A DNA stretch of 64,000 nucleotides. It comes from Catenaria anguillulae PL171. Taxonomy: Eukaryota; Blastocladiomycota; Blastocladiomycetes; Blastocladiales; Catenariaceae. A program made the translations under genes and the position numbers. Where the stretch lies: assembly GCA_002102555.1 (NCBI GenBank), contig MCFL01000080.1, forward strand, positions 1 through 64,000. Direction: 5' to 3'. Positions 24,501-36,906 of the stretch are shown here, one piece after another. A model generated the notes under the pieces. That model was given only the letters and a program-made list of their open reading frames with translations, had not been told where the DNA came from and ran no database searches. Position 1 is the first letter of the stretch; every line of letters begins with the position of its first letter.

Positions 24501-25506
24501 TGACTGGCATGGAGAGAGCACGAGTAGAACCAGGTCCGCAACGAAATCTGATGCGCAGCCTGCTTGCGTAACAAGTAGAGCAGGCGGCCAAACTTTGCCT
24601 CGTCAAACTCGGCAGCAGCGGCGTCACTCGAGGAAGCCGGCGAATGCGCCAGCACCACAAAAGGTTGCTCAATCATGGGCTCCTTGGACAGCGCATAAGG
24701 CCCCAAGATGGACGAGTTGCGCGGCACGCGGCGCCAGCACAGCACGCGCAGGCCGAGCGAGGCGGCCAAGCGCTCAAACGAGCGTTTCGATTCGGAGTAG
24801 ACGGGCTCGGATGGATTCAGGTAGCAATTGCCCGTGGCGTAGCGGCCCTGGGGCGGCAGATCAATCCCGTGCTCGGCGTGAATCGTCGCGGCAAAGAAAT
24901 CGTGCGGGATGGACGTCATGACGCCGGCGCCGTCGCCATCGCGCACGTCGGCACCGGATGCGCCGCGGTGGGTCATGTTGCACTGTTACATGGTACGTGA
25001 TGCGGATCATTGTGGGTCAGAGATGAGATGAGATTGGAGCATCACATGAACGATTGAAAGTGGGCAGGGCTGGCTTGCTGTGCATGCCACTCAGGTGTCT
25101 GCGGCTGAACGCCGTTATCGCCAATTTTCATGAGGAGATCGATCGAAGCCGTCGAGAACAATGTGACAAACGGAAAGAAGTGAACGGTGTGGCGTGGCGC
25201 GAGCAGGCTGCCAATTTGGATCGGCCAACTGTCACCCATCTCACCATCACTCGCGTTGAAAACTGAGCTGGCGACAGCCTTCATGTTATGCATTCCCACG
25301 GACAGGCACACCAAGAAACAGCCGAAAAAACAGCGAGAAAAAGGCACAAGTTGTGAACGCACCAGGAGATACTTTGCCTGAGCCACAATCTTGTGACTGG
25401 CCTTGCCCTGAATGTTGACCAGGAATCCCACACCGCACGCGTCCCGCTCGCCCTCGGGGCCCATGTACAGGCCCTGCTTTGGCGGAATGGCATCGGCCCA
25501 CGACAT
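18547..25506 (-). CDS. GLT1: Glutamate synthase (NADH type, single polypeptide GOGAT)
   Basis: Proposed start is the ATG at 25506. The short propeptide ends before the catalytic Cys (ERDACGVGF, Cys at about residue 24), the Ntn glutaminase nucleophile. Introns: 24983-25362 (380 nt), 24256-24333, 22118-22196, 21882-21958 and 21651-21735. After the glutaminase domain come the central and FMN-binding synthase domains ([29 protein letters not shown], then the [13 protein letters not shown] 3Fe-4S cluster region). The GXGXG beta-helix follows, and last the fused small subunit with CMDCGVPTC Fe-S motifs and two dinucleotide folds ([27 protein letters not shown]). Coding length is about 2,087 residues, normal for the family. 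The enzyme makes two glutamates from glutamine and 2-oxoglutarate. About nine single-base shifts interrupt the frame (near 24110, 23690, 23600, 22850, 22730, 22450, 19175, 19100 and 18885). Because conservation resumes each time in the next frame, assembly error is the likely cause. Confidence 0.95.
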
Positions 25507-26689
25507 GATAGGTGATGGCAAGTGGGCTTTGAAGTTCGTGTGGATGATTGGTTTAGGGATGGAGTGAAGCAAGTCCACGCGAGGCAACGTTCTTGAGGGA
25601 AACTGGTGAGGCTATGTACAAACGCCAGCTGTGATGCGCGAGCTTCGTAAGTCGAGAGCAAATGTGCCAGAGGGAGAGAAAAGTGGGAGGAGGAGAAGGC
25701 GGGGAAGTCTCGCTTCAAGTATCCGTGGAGAGAAGGAAGGGCAGGATACGGCAGGAGGTGCTTCGGGGGGAAACGGCCAGGCTTTATGGTCGCGGGGAGA
25801 GAAAAAAAAGTGCAGATGCGGAGCCGACCGGGTCTGCGAGCAACTGCTCGGAGTCAGAGGTGTGCTTTGTGAGGGATCGAACAGTGCACGATGGAAATTG
25901 AGCTCGAGAGATGAAATGTATATGGGGCTCAGTTGGCTTTGGCATCAGGTCATGGGACTGCAGATAACTTCATTGTGCTTTGAGACGCGTCCAGTCCCCA
26001 CAGCGAGTGACGTTCGACGCCAATCACATTTTCACATGGGGCTAACGCCGGTTGGCTCACACATTTGCCGACTTCGATCTCTGTCACTTATCTCGAGGCC
26101 ACTCAACAGCAGGCTTACTTACCAAGGTTCCAAGATCATCGTATTCTATACTACACCGGCTAAATGTACTGGGCCTCGTGGTGCGCCACTCACACATGGC
26201 TTTGTTTTCGCTCAGGGCCTGGGTTACGTTCAACCACAAAGCATGTGATTTCATTTCCTCTTTTCGTCCTCGTGATGATTTTTTTTTCCACATCCGGAGT
26301 CATTGACGGGGCAAAAAGCGAGGTGTGAATGATGAGGTGATGTGTGCCTCGAGACCTTCGATATGTACCTTCTTGCCGGCCCTCCACCTTCAAGGGATTC
26401 GTGGCCGACGGACGAATCTGACAGAGACCGTCGAACATAGCAATCAAAGACGTGTCCTTCTCAGTGCCATCATCTCCGATGGAGAGACACAAAAGATGAA
26501 TGCTTGTGGGATGTTCGCACCGTCCACGCGCGGGTCTGTCGTCGCCTATGTCACATGTCAGCCAAAAGTGAAAGCGTATTACATGCGTAAAGAGAACAAA
26601 TGAAATTGCTGACAAGAAAGAGGAGACAAGAAACAAAACACAAAAAAAAACAGATAACCCAATATGTACAAACATGGGAGCACTCAATA
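25507..26689. other. Intergenic, 1.2 kb, upstream of GLT1
   Basis: The GLT1 promoter and the 3' region of the adenylyl cyclase gene should lie here. Short open frames on both strands (for example 25631-26248 plus) lack motifs and overlap each other. No gene is supported. Confidence 0.45.
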
Positions 26690-29600
26690 TCACGAAGCAT
26701 CCGGTCCACCCCCTCCGCTGGCGCCTGCTCCACCTCCCCATCCGCCCCACTCGGATCCGCCGACTCCCGTCGGACTCGGCAACCTGGCTGTCGACTTGAC
26801 CGCCAGCGACGTCACATCCGTGGCCCATGCATTCTTGATCGTATTCACCATGGCTGTGCCCTCGGCATACCGAATCAGTTTTGCCGCAACCACCTTGGCC
26901 AGCCACACCTTCTGGATCGACGACTCACTGGCAGCTCCCGCCGCTGCCGCTGAAGCCGCAGTCGTCGCTGCATCACCCACGGCATTCGACTTTGCCCGGC
27001 GTCTTGTCATAGTTGTGCCTGTGATCCCGTGAATGGTCCCGTCGCGCGCAAACGAGCTCATGAGCTGCTTGTGCCAAAACTTGACGGCCGTCATCTTGTT
27101 TCCCGCCAGAACGTGCCTGAGTCCGTCCACAAGTACCAGCAGCCAACGCGTCCAGGGACGGCGTGAATTCGCGGACAAGCATAGCACGCGTGACACTGAG
27201 CAGGTTGAGAAGCGTGCGACGCGTTCCAAGGACATCGGTCAGGTCGGTTTCGTAGGCCACGCTGATGAGGTGCGCCATGCCAATGACACCTAAAAGTGCA
27301 TGGAAGTGGAGCATTTTCAAGTTGCCAACGGTTGCTGTGAAATGCTGGATGCGGTCAGCGAAGAAACGATCCTCAGTCGACCCGCCCACCCCACCTTGAG
27401 CCCCTCCACCCACTCCACTCACCCCACCAACACCGCCGCCTATTGACTGACCGCCATTTCCCGGACTGTATGGCGCTGGTGTTCCATCCGGATTCAGTCC
27501 CCTGAAACTCGGCGACCCGCCACCCCTCCGTCGCCAAAATTCAAACTCCATATCCATCCACGTCTCCACCAACCTCCGCCCGGGACCGTTTGGCTGATGC
27601 ATATCTTCTGTCACAGCCAGCTCGACTCGATGCCGCATATCCGTGACAAAATGCAAAAACGTCGGATCCTCGGAATGTGTGCGCGGGCCCTTGAGCGCCA
27701 CCTCGAGCAGCACCAAGTTTGCCAGGGACCAAAAGCGCCCGTCACGACTGCGGTCCTTTGTCTTGACCCACAAGTCGTTGGCCATGATCTTGCACTCTGC
27801 ATGGCGGCCCTCAAGCAGGTCCATAAGAATGAGCGTTCGGTGAGAACGAACAACAATATTGCCCAGACCTTCAGCCGTGCCGAGCCGAATCGACCGCGCA
27901 CACCGGTCGCGTGCGGATTGGAAGTTGCTCGAGAGCAGGTCAATAATGGCCGCACACGTCAATACAATGGCATTGCCTGCTTGCTCAGTCGTATTGCGCG
28001 CAGGACGCACGAGCGCGCCAGATTCAATGGAGAGCGGGCCACCTGGTTGTTGATGGCCCGCAGACACACCACTTCCGCCACCGCGAGACAAGGTGCCGCC
28101 TCCACCAATCATCGGGTGGCCAGTGACGACACTCAGCCCGGTGCCGTCTCGGTTGAGCGAGCGGTGCATGGCAGATGCTCGGCGACTGGTTGCTGGACCC
28201 GCGGGTGGGGCTTGGATGGGAATTGAATGGGATGAGATGGAATGTGGCCCGAAGTTTGGTTACTGCTCGGAGTGGATGCCTGGATCGCATGGAGTTGGGA
28301 AGTCGAGGGACTGTTGTCGGCCATGGCCAGACTACGTTCCGTGCAAGCGAGCGCCTTTGTGCGGTTATTCTTTGTTGTAAAGATGGCGAGGCCTGAGAGT
28401 GAGAGGAATGCAGCAGCAATCGGGTCGCTCGGCGAGAGCGGAGGGGTGAGGTTGGCTCCAGACCACACGAGGTATCGCCACATGGGCAGCTGCTCTTGAA
28501 GTAGCTGCAGCTCAATCAGCGACATGAGTGCTGCCGAATCCGCGATACCTTGTTTTCGTGTGCCCCGGGACCATAACCTGCTGCCCCACCAGCCATGAGC
28601 GACACGGCGGTGGCCAGTGGCTTTACGGGAGAAATCGGTGAAGCGTGAGGCGCCCCTGGAGGATACCCTGTCTCGAGCTGTGAGCGAGCCACACTGCCAG
28701 ACGCGTCGACTTGGCCAGCTGCATTGGCGTTTGCATCGGTGAAGCGGTACTTGCTCGGGTTGATCTTGAAGTACTCCACAAAGGACCGCACGCTCATCAC
28801 CCACGATTGCCTGGGAATGACGTATCCAACCCAAGCCAGTGCGTCAAGAAACTGCGCCTCGGCTTGTGCTAGCTTGTGCATGGACACGAGCGCATCGCCG
28901 AGCTCCTTGTGCCATTTTGACCGCTCCACAGCCGTGATCTTGTGGCCGCTGGGCAACTTGAGCGACCCATCTCCGAGGGTCCACTTTGCAATCATGGGCA
29001 TATTGAGCAGGTCACGGTAATAGCCAACGGCTTCGTTCGTCGACGCCATGGCATAGCACAAGTGCGCGACTTGTTCAAGATACAGGAGCTTCTTTTCAAG
29101 GTGCCCATCGACCTTTTGGTAATGCTCATAGACTTTGAGAATGAGCTGATGGTCGGCCGCTTGCACTTGCTGTTGCGGAGGGCCCACGCCAGGTGATGGG
29201 TGACCCGCAATTTGTGCCAGCCGTTGCTCGTAGAATCGAGCAAATCCAACGTGAAGCGACTGTCTCTGGGCAATCAGCATGGTCGAGTAAATCGAGTCGC
29301 GGATAATGGTGTTTTTGAATGAAACGAGCACATCGGCTTCCATGCTTGACGTGTTTCCTTGGATGGTCAAGAAACTAAACTTGTCATATGTGGAAATGTC
29401 TTGAATGAGCGTATCCGTGTCTCGTGGCGTAATGCCCAAATCGCCTGGTCGTCCATCGCTGTTTCGCCGGCCGGCCGCGCCATTGCTGCTGTTGGTGCTT
29501 CCACCACCACCACCACCTCCGCCGCCGCCCTCCCTTTGCTCCATCTCAAAATAGTCGAGCACATCACGAAGCAGGAAATGTTGACCGAGTACCGACGAGA

Positions 29601-32600
29601 TCTTGAGAAACACTTGAAATGTCGGGTCAAGACGGTCGAATTGAGAGACGATGAGTGAGTGCAAGTCGGACCCGGCATAATTGTGTCGAGTACGAGCGCG
29701 TTTCCGCTATTGCCATTTGGATTGAAGACCGTGAGCAATCCCGCAGGCGTGACCTCGAGTGAGCCCTTTTCACACAGAGTCACCACCAGCGAGTTGATAA
29801 ACAGCGGGTTGCCACTCGAAACGGAAGCAATTTTGGCCGACAAGGTCAAGTCGACCGATGTGGCGGGGGTCGAGCTCGACAGTGCCTTTCCCGCCGTGAT
29901 GCGCTTGTACGACTTGAGGACCATTTCACCAACCTCGGGAACCGACAAGCCAAGCAACGTAATTAGGGTTGACCGGCGGCGCAACGATTCGTAAAACAAG
30001 GTGACGGACGGCATCAAGTGCTTGTACGGGTATGAAATGCCGACAATGAGCAGCCGCGGACACGAATCGACCACGCGAGTGATGATTTCCCACGAGGCCC
30101 GGTCCATGAAATGTGCGTCGGGCAAAATGGCGAGCGTGCGGTTGATGGAGCATGCTGCATTAATGAGGGCCGTGACCATGGCTGCGAGATCTTGCTGGCG
30201 GGTCACGGCAATGGTGATGCCGCCACCACCGGCCGCCATGTCTGACGGGTTGGCCCGATCGCCAGGAAACTCTTCAGGGAAGATCAAGGCAAGCAAGTGT
30301 ACGAGCTCGTGCAGTTCCGGAATGCGTGAAAAGGTGTTGCGAGCCGCTGCTTCAAACTCGGTCATTGCAACGTCGTCCATGGATCCCGGCAGTGAAACAT
30401 GCACGACGCTTGACGCTCGAAAGCCCAAATCAGTTGCAGCAGCCATGAGTTGGGGAGTAGATGATGTGTTGTTGCCCGTGCGATGAGACACAGACTCGAG
30501 TGACTCGACTGGAGAGCCGCTTGTTGTCGTTGTGCAACCGCCAGACAGCCGGCCATGGGAAGAGTTGAGAATGGCGGAGGCGAGCAACGATCGCGGTCGA
30601 ATCAGCTGTGGTGCTTGAGCACGGTTTGGGTCGTCGTCGGAATGCTGGTGTGCCTCGTCGAGGATGTGCAGCAAATCACGGACAATCCCGCGGAGAGCAA
30701 AATAGGGTGTGGACCGTTCAGATTCAACGCTTGTCGCAATACTACATCAAGGCCATGATAAACAGATGTCAACAACCCACAGGAAGAGAGGCCGAAAAAG
30801 TGAGTCTCGCACCAGACTTCATAGCCCATTGCCTCTGCCATGTCTCTAATGTGTGCACCAAACGTGCTCAACCCCTGCCCACCTTCGCCCTCAATCATGA
30901 CTGAACAGTTGTTCGCGCCTTGCTTGCTGTGCCGCTCAAACACGTCCTTGATGACCTGCCGCTCACGGTGCCTGCCCACCATCTCCTCATGCGCGGGCGT
31001 CGACTCGGACTCGGATTGCTGCGCCATCCTCGGCTTCATGGGCCGATATACGTTGATGGGCATAGCCTTGCCCTTGACCACGGCTTGGCCAAGCTCCTCA
31101 AACTCGAACGAGTTGTGGCACAAGGTGAATGTGCGCTCGTCGCACACCAGACTCAGTTTTGCGGCAGGCAAGCCCATGATCCGCGCAGCCATGTTGATTC
31201 CGTCGCCCATGAGCGCATACTCTGTGCGCAAGCTGTTTCCCACGCCACCAATCGATACCACGCCCGTCGTGAGACCCATGGAAAAGACTGGAAAGTGTCT
31301 CTTGAGATCCTCGCAAATCATGAGCCCAGCTTGAATTCCGAGCGAGGCATCATTTTTGTGAGCAAGCGGGGGCAGGCCAAAGAATGCGAGGATCACGGCA
31401 CCCTTGTCGTCGACGTGAAACTGCCGAAGGATGCCCTCAAACTTTTTCAGTCCCACTTGTACGGCGGTCATTGCCGCTTGACACAAGGCCAATGCATCTC
31501 GGAGGGCATCCTTGTGGCTGGCTGTGAGATCGCTCAGGACCCGTTGGGAGGAATCAAAGGCAGCTCGTGCGTCGGCGATTTTGGCATTGAGCTCGGCAAT
31601 CTGGGTCGCCTTTTCCGTGCTTGTGATGCTGCTTTCGCTTCCAGCGTGGGCGCTTTGCTGCTCTGGATTCAGGCTTCCGACACCCGTGACGGCTACTCTC
31701 AGCTTATGCTCAAGATCGAGAAGATTGGCACGTTGTTCCTGAATGTATCCCTCTTGCTCCTTGATATTGTCTTCGAGTTGGTCCACAGGGGAGAAGGAAA
31801 GACTGCCGATTTTGATAAAGAGGGTCGTGACTTGCCGACTATATGTGTACAGATAACGCGTGAGTGAGCGGGTGTTGGACAGCTGAGCCAATGGATGATG
31901 TCAGAACACACGCACAGCTCATTCAACGACATGAGATGATTCACCCCTTGATTCAATTGGAACGGACTCGCCGACTGAATGTCGGAGTCCAACTTGAACA
32001 AGGCCGACTGTGCGACATACTGCTTGTACAACTCGACGTTCCCTGTACTTGTGGGATCCCCCGTTTGAATATCCCAGAGCAGCATGAAATCGTCTCCGTC
32101 GTCGTCCACATTCTCGGGCACAAGAAAGGAAATGGCCGACTTGTCCAGCGAGTTGAGAATGATGCACTTCTTTGTCTCGTACTCGAGCTGCACCCTTGAC
32201 AAGACCAAGCATGGCTTCATGTACTCGAAAGCGCGCATGGATAGGGCCACTTGGCCCGGCTTGGCCAGATCCAATACCTGAGCGAGCTGGTCCATTGCAT
32301 CGCCGACAACCAAGTGTTCCCAGCGACCCGGATCGCCGCCAACGTGCACGTCGTAAATCTTGCCAGCACCAATACCCAAGTGAATCTTAAGCTCGCGCTC
32401 CACGGCGCCCTTTGTCGGGTCAGATCGCAGCGGCGGGATGCGGCGCGGTAGTTGTTGAGTTTGGCGAGCAAATCGAGGCAGCACTCGGCGGCCTTGACCA
32501 CGGTCATACCCTGGCGCTGCTGCTTGGCTTTGGCAAGTTGCTCGGAAACCTTTTCCACGTCCCAGTTGGGATGGTCGCGGCGGATCCTTTGCTCGGCAAA

Positions 32601-33691
32601 CTGGATCCATTTCTCGTCGGGTTGCTGATACTTCCAGTATATGATGACGGCGTCGCCGACAAACTTGACAATGTCACCTCCGTGTAATGAGATGATTTGA
32701 ATGATCTGGAGTAGAATCATGTGTGTTGAGTGTGCCAGCACAATAAACAGACATACGGAGGCCAAACGCCGCACCTTATCCAAGTACCCTTTCATGATCT
32801 TGCTCAAGATCTCTGCTCCGTCCGGCCCTCGATCCGCCAAGTACGAGGTCAATGACGAATATCCAGACACATCGCACATGACCACGGCGGCCCATCCCTC
32901 CATGGCAACGGGTTGCAACGTCCGGATCACTTCTTGAATGTCGATTCGGGGCTTGTGTCTCTGGCCTGACGTTGATCGGTTGCGCCTTGAGCGCAGCGTC
33001 GATGTTAATGGCCCATTGACCTCCGCACGACCCAAGGTGTGTTTCCCCGAGTGGGTTTGATGCTGGGTGTCAGAAGAAGATGAAGTAATCGGAACAAGCG
33101 GTGCTGGTGTTGGCCCGAGCTTGATGAGCGTTGGCGTGTGCGAGTCGAGTATGGTGAGGAAGGGGTGGGGTTGACGGCTGTGGTACCTGAATCGGCGAGC
33201 GCGTCCATTGGTGACTGGGTCTTGCCCGATGCTGATGCTGGCGGCGGAGGATGCGATGGTTGCTCGGAAACGAGAAACGACGACAGCTCGCTGACTTTGC
33301 CCAACGTGGGCGATTTCGGAATGGTCGTGATATGCCCACTAGCCAGTCCACGGGATGTCGAGGAGGCGGTCGCGGCGGCGATGGCGGCGTCGGTTGTTCG
33401 TCGCATGTGCTCGTCAACATAGTCTCGAACATGCTTGCTGATGAAATTCTCAACCAATCGCTCAAACTGTGTGGGAACTCGCGGCCCATTACTGCTTGTC
33501 ACGTTTGCGGCATTTCCGGACCGGCCAGACAAGAGGATACTCATGCGCCGATTGCCCGTGCCAAACATGCCGTTTCTAGCGATTGTGGATCCATTACTGC
33601 CCGGCTGTGTGCTTCCAGGTGGCAGCTCCATGGGTCCTGTGAGGTAGTTGGGCAGGGCATCGAGCTGGATGCCGCCTATGGACGACGCCAT
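26690..33691 (-). CDS. Soluble (ADCY10-type) adenylyl cyclase with two class III cyclase domains and NTPase/helical tail
   Basis: The start at 33691 (MASSIGGIQ, good context) follows an in-frame Met at 33724. One clear intron is 32706-32774. After a Ser-rich N-terminus of about 220 residues, cyclase domain C1 reads VVMCDVSGYSSLTSYL, GPDGAEILSKIMKGYLDK and, across the intron, HGGDIVKFVGDAVIIYW. C2 has VILAFFGLPPLAHKNDASLG, TTGVVSIGGVGN and YALMGDGINMAARIM. An AAA/NTPase module follows (MVGRHRERQVIKDVF); its P-loop reads GEGGQGLST, with Leu where Lys is expected. A long helical tail follows (ISSVLGQHFLLRDVLDYFEM and TPR-like segments), with poly-Gly inserts and a Gly-rich C-terminus. Total is about 2,300 residues. 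ADCY10 enzymes make cAMP and, in animals, sense bicarbonate and calcium. About seven frame shifts (near 33140, 32440, 31880, 30690, 29670, 28560 and 27160, possibly also 28180) look like assembly errors. Confidence 0.88.
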
Positions 33692-34455
33692 GGTTGTAGG
33701 AAGGCGATGAGGTTGGAATTGCAAGGCTGTTGGCCGCGATCAGTCGGTTCATTCAATTGGGGTGGACTATGATGACTGTACGCGAGTGCTTGCTGTTGGC
33801 ATGCGCTAACCACAGTTGTCAAGTCACGGACAAGTCTTGAGCGTTGACGTTTGCATAGGAATGAAATTGCAGCGAGTAAGTATCAATAGTTCTAATCTAT
33901 CATGTCATCTACACATGATGCCTTGATCCGTCATAATCCTCCTCAATTCACTCCCTCCAATTGATCGGAGCATGCGACGGAGCGGGAATCGCTCGACATG
34001 GATCGCGCATGTCAGCGAAGCAGCTGACCGTAAACTTGAACTGCTGCGGACATGTCTGGACGCGTCATTCGACGAGCACACTCTTGTTCCAACTCCGAGC
34101 ATGTGGTAACTGCGGTCGACGTTGCGTCGTGTCGGTGGCCACCGGAGCGATGGAAGCACCCGCACCCAGGTCCGATGGTGGCGCGACCGGTCCCATGTGC
34201 GGCGCCAGGGACCCTGGCCTTCCCAACTGGTGGCGCTCTTTCTTGCAAGGAGAGGGCCTCTTGTTTGGTCTTCGAGGTAGCCGAACTCCATCTGACCAAC
34301 GGAAGGCGATACGCCTGACGCTTTCGGGTTGAAGATAAACATAACGGCAAGAAGAGAGAAACATGTATTTGCAGAAACCGCCAAACCAATTGAATTCAAA
34401 CGACAAATGCCCCTTGAAACGCAAGTACACGGCCCGGCACACACACACCAACTGC
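33692..34455. other. Intergenic, 764 bp, no gene supported
   Basis: Spacer between the cyclase start and the VPS4 stop, both minus strand. Open frames at 33961-34332 (plus) and 33905-34444 (minus) overlap and show no recognised motif. They are most likely chance frames in GC-rich DNA. Confidence 0.4.
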
Positions 34456-36091
34456 CTAACCCTCCTGGCCAAACTCGGTGGTGAACTTGACATGATTCTT
34501 CAAGTCGCTATCCGACACGGTGGGCTTACTCGTCGACAAGGCCTTCAAAAAGTCCTGGACCGTCAATGGCGGCTCCATCAACTGCTCTCCACTGACCCTG
34601 GTCCAATCCATCTCAACACCCTCGGGATCGCCTGGAGAACACGGCGTCAACTTGACCTGGCCGCCCTGTCCATCACTTTTTTAAAGTGTGTGGCCGTCTG
34701 GACCTTGCGCACGGCAGCATGAGCGCTTCGCGCACAACAATGCCGATATCCGACCCAGAGTACCCGTCGGTGCGCTCGGCCAGCAGGCGAAAGTCGCCCG
34801 CAGTCAGCGAGCATGGGTATTGCCGACATGCAGTTGGAACATGCGCATGCGGGCAGGGAGTTCGGGGAGAGGAATGTAAATGCGCTTTTCAAACCTATGT
34901 GATGCGGCGTTGGGAGATCAGATGACAACATTCCAAGTCAGAACACAAGAGAGTCGAGGGTGTTGACATACCGACGCCGAATGGCAGCATCCAACGCCCA
35001 CGGAATATTTGTTGCTCCCAGGACGAGAATCTGATCCATGTCATTCCCGACACCGTTCATCTGGACCAAAAACTCGGTCATGATACGCCGACTTGCCTCG
35101 GACTGTCCGTCGCCGCGCGTGCCGCACAAGGAATCGATTTCGTCAATGAAAATGATGGCGGCCGCTGTGCGCGCGCCATGGCAAACAGCTCTTTAACGAG
35201 CCGTTCAGATTCGCCCATCCATTTGGACACGAGGTCCGACGACGACACGGAGAAAAAGGTCGAGTTTGCTTCGGTGGCGACGGCTTTGGCGAGGTAGGAT
35301 TTTCCGGTTCCTGGGGGCTGTCCATGTGCATGAGTCAGATGACACGCTGCCAGGCAGCGGAGGACAGGAAAAAAGACCAGACGTACCCCGTACAACAAGA
35401 TGCCGCGCCACGGTGTCCGCTTCCCTGTAAACAATTGCGGAAACTTGATTGGCAAAATAACGGCTTCCTTGAGCGCCTCCTTTGCGGCATCCAGGCCGGC
35501 AATGTCGTCCCAGAGCACATTGGGCTTTTCCGTCAAAATGGCCGAGTTGAGTGCGCCGCGAAGTTTCTTCTTGTCAGCGTCGCCACTCTCGTCGTCATCC
35601 GAACCGTCACCACCCTTTCCACCGCCGCCCACCGCCAGCCTTTTTGTTGAGGTTTGAACCGGATCCAGACGTGGCCATGGCCTTTTTCGCCGGTTTTGGT
35701 TTGGATAGAAACTCTTTGAGTTTTTCGGCGCGCTCGAGGTATTCGGTAAACTTTTTGCGGATGGATTCCTTGATGCGCTCATTCTTCTCGTCTGTTGTAA
35801 AGGAAAAAAAAAACGTCAGTTCGGGAGGACCGCGTGCAATGATTGGACAGAGAGAGCGACGACAGACACTTGAGAGCGGTCATAAAGTAGTCGAGAGCAT
35901 TCTGGTACTGCTTGTAGGCCTCCTCGTACTGGCCGTCAGCATCGAGTTCGGTGGCGCGCTTGACGATCTCGATGGCTTTCTGTGAGGATATGAACGAAAC
36001 AAGTGATGGGAGCCGGGATGAGCTCAGAAAATTTCTGGAATTCCAGCCATGTGGCAGAGCAAACATACGCCAAGGAAGTCGACTCCAGCCA
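34456..36091 (-). CDS. VPS4: Vps4 AAA ATPase (ESCRT-III disassembly)
   Basis: Five exons: 36068-36091, 35869-35979, 35397-35791, 34982-35317 and 34456-34894. The total is about 434 residues, the normal Vps4 length. The first exon encodes only MAGVDFLG. The MIT domain follows ([20 protein letters not shown], ending [12 protein letters not shown]). After a Gly/Asp linker come [20 protein letters not shown], Walker A split by an intron (LLYG / [13 protein letters not shown]), Walker [14 protein letters not shown] (seen in the next frame) and [19 protein letters not shown]. The C-terminus [17 protein letters not shown] is the Vps4 signature helix. Vps4 pulls ESCRT-III filaments apart in multivesicular-body sorting, cytokinesis and membrane repair. 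About five single-base shifts (near 35650, 35165, 34820, 34720 and 34660) break the frame, although all motifs are present. Intron 35792-35868 uses an unusual GTCTGT donor. Confidence 0.93.
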
Positions 36092-36906
36092 TGGTTGAGG
36101 TATCGTTGGGACGGACTCGAACGGCAGATATGGGCCAAGGGGTCGGGTCGCGATGGGAGGAAGGGGTGGGGCAAAGGCCAAATGAAGGACGTGTGGGTGC
36201 GTGCTTTGCCAGCGCCAGGGATGAAGAACAATCTCGAAGAGCAATTGCCGTAGGTAGCACTAGCGTTGGTCAAGGAGCGTTCATTGAAGGGTTGCAATGA
36301 TGTTTGTCTATCTGACACTTTTTTTTTGTTCGCCAAGAAACTGGAATCACACTGAAATCACTGAAATCGCATGCAATGGAGTGTGGCCGCCGATGTGATC
36401 CGCCTCTCTGGATGAAAGATCGCGTCAGACCAAAACGCCTCCTCGTCTGCCAGCGTCTGCCAGCAGCTCATCTCCTTTGTTGTAGGTAAAACAGTATTAT
36501 TGCGCTGAGGACTCTCATGGATCTTGGTAGAGACGGTGTATGCGATCAAGAACGGCTGGTGTGTGGCGACCTGTGCTGGTCTTGAATGGAGTTGTCATGT
36601 ACTTCGCCAGTCGGTTGAGCTCCGAAGGTGGCAGTCAATAGCGAAGTATGTACTCGGCATGGATCGATGGTCAGGGCTGCATAATTGAGACAAGTCGATG
36701 GCTGCAGGCTGAAACCGTCTTTGTTATGCATTTGTCCTCGGAATCCAGGTAGGAATCTCAGGCCGACTGGCTGGCTGCCAACTGTGCCCCCACGCTAGAC
36801 GCTAGGCAACAAGTGCATGTGTGTACGATCTGTGTATGCGAACAAAGCAACAAAAAAAAACATTGGGTAATGTACATGACCATGAGCAGACACATGACCT
36901 ACTGAC
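36092..36906. other. Intergenic, 815 bp, no gene seen
   Basis: It lies upstream of VPS4 and downstream of PRO2, both minus strand. The short frame at 36546-36731 shows no motif. An A/T run at 36320-36330 is the only conspicuous local feature. Confidence 0.45.

Noticed and set aside
18547-25506. GLT1 as a pseudogene
   Set aside because: All catalytic and cofactor motifs remain, introns are intact, and unrelated neighbouring essential genes show the same kind of shifts.
31875-31905. Intron between the two cyclase domains of the soluble cyclase
   Set aside because: The only GT-AG pair that would join the frames leaves a 29-nt intron, too short to be spliced; a one-base shift is simpler.
33905-34444. 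179-codon minus-strand frame as a gene
   Set aside because: It overlaps an equally long plus-strand frame, shows no motif, and lies in GC-rich DNA where chance frames are common.
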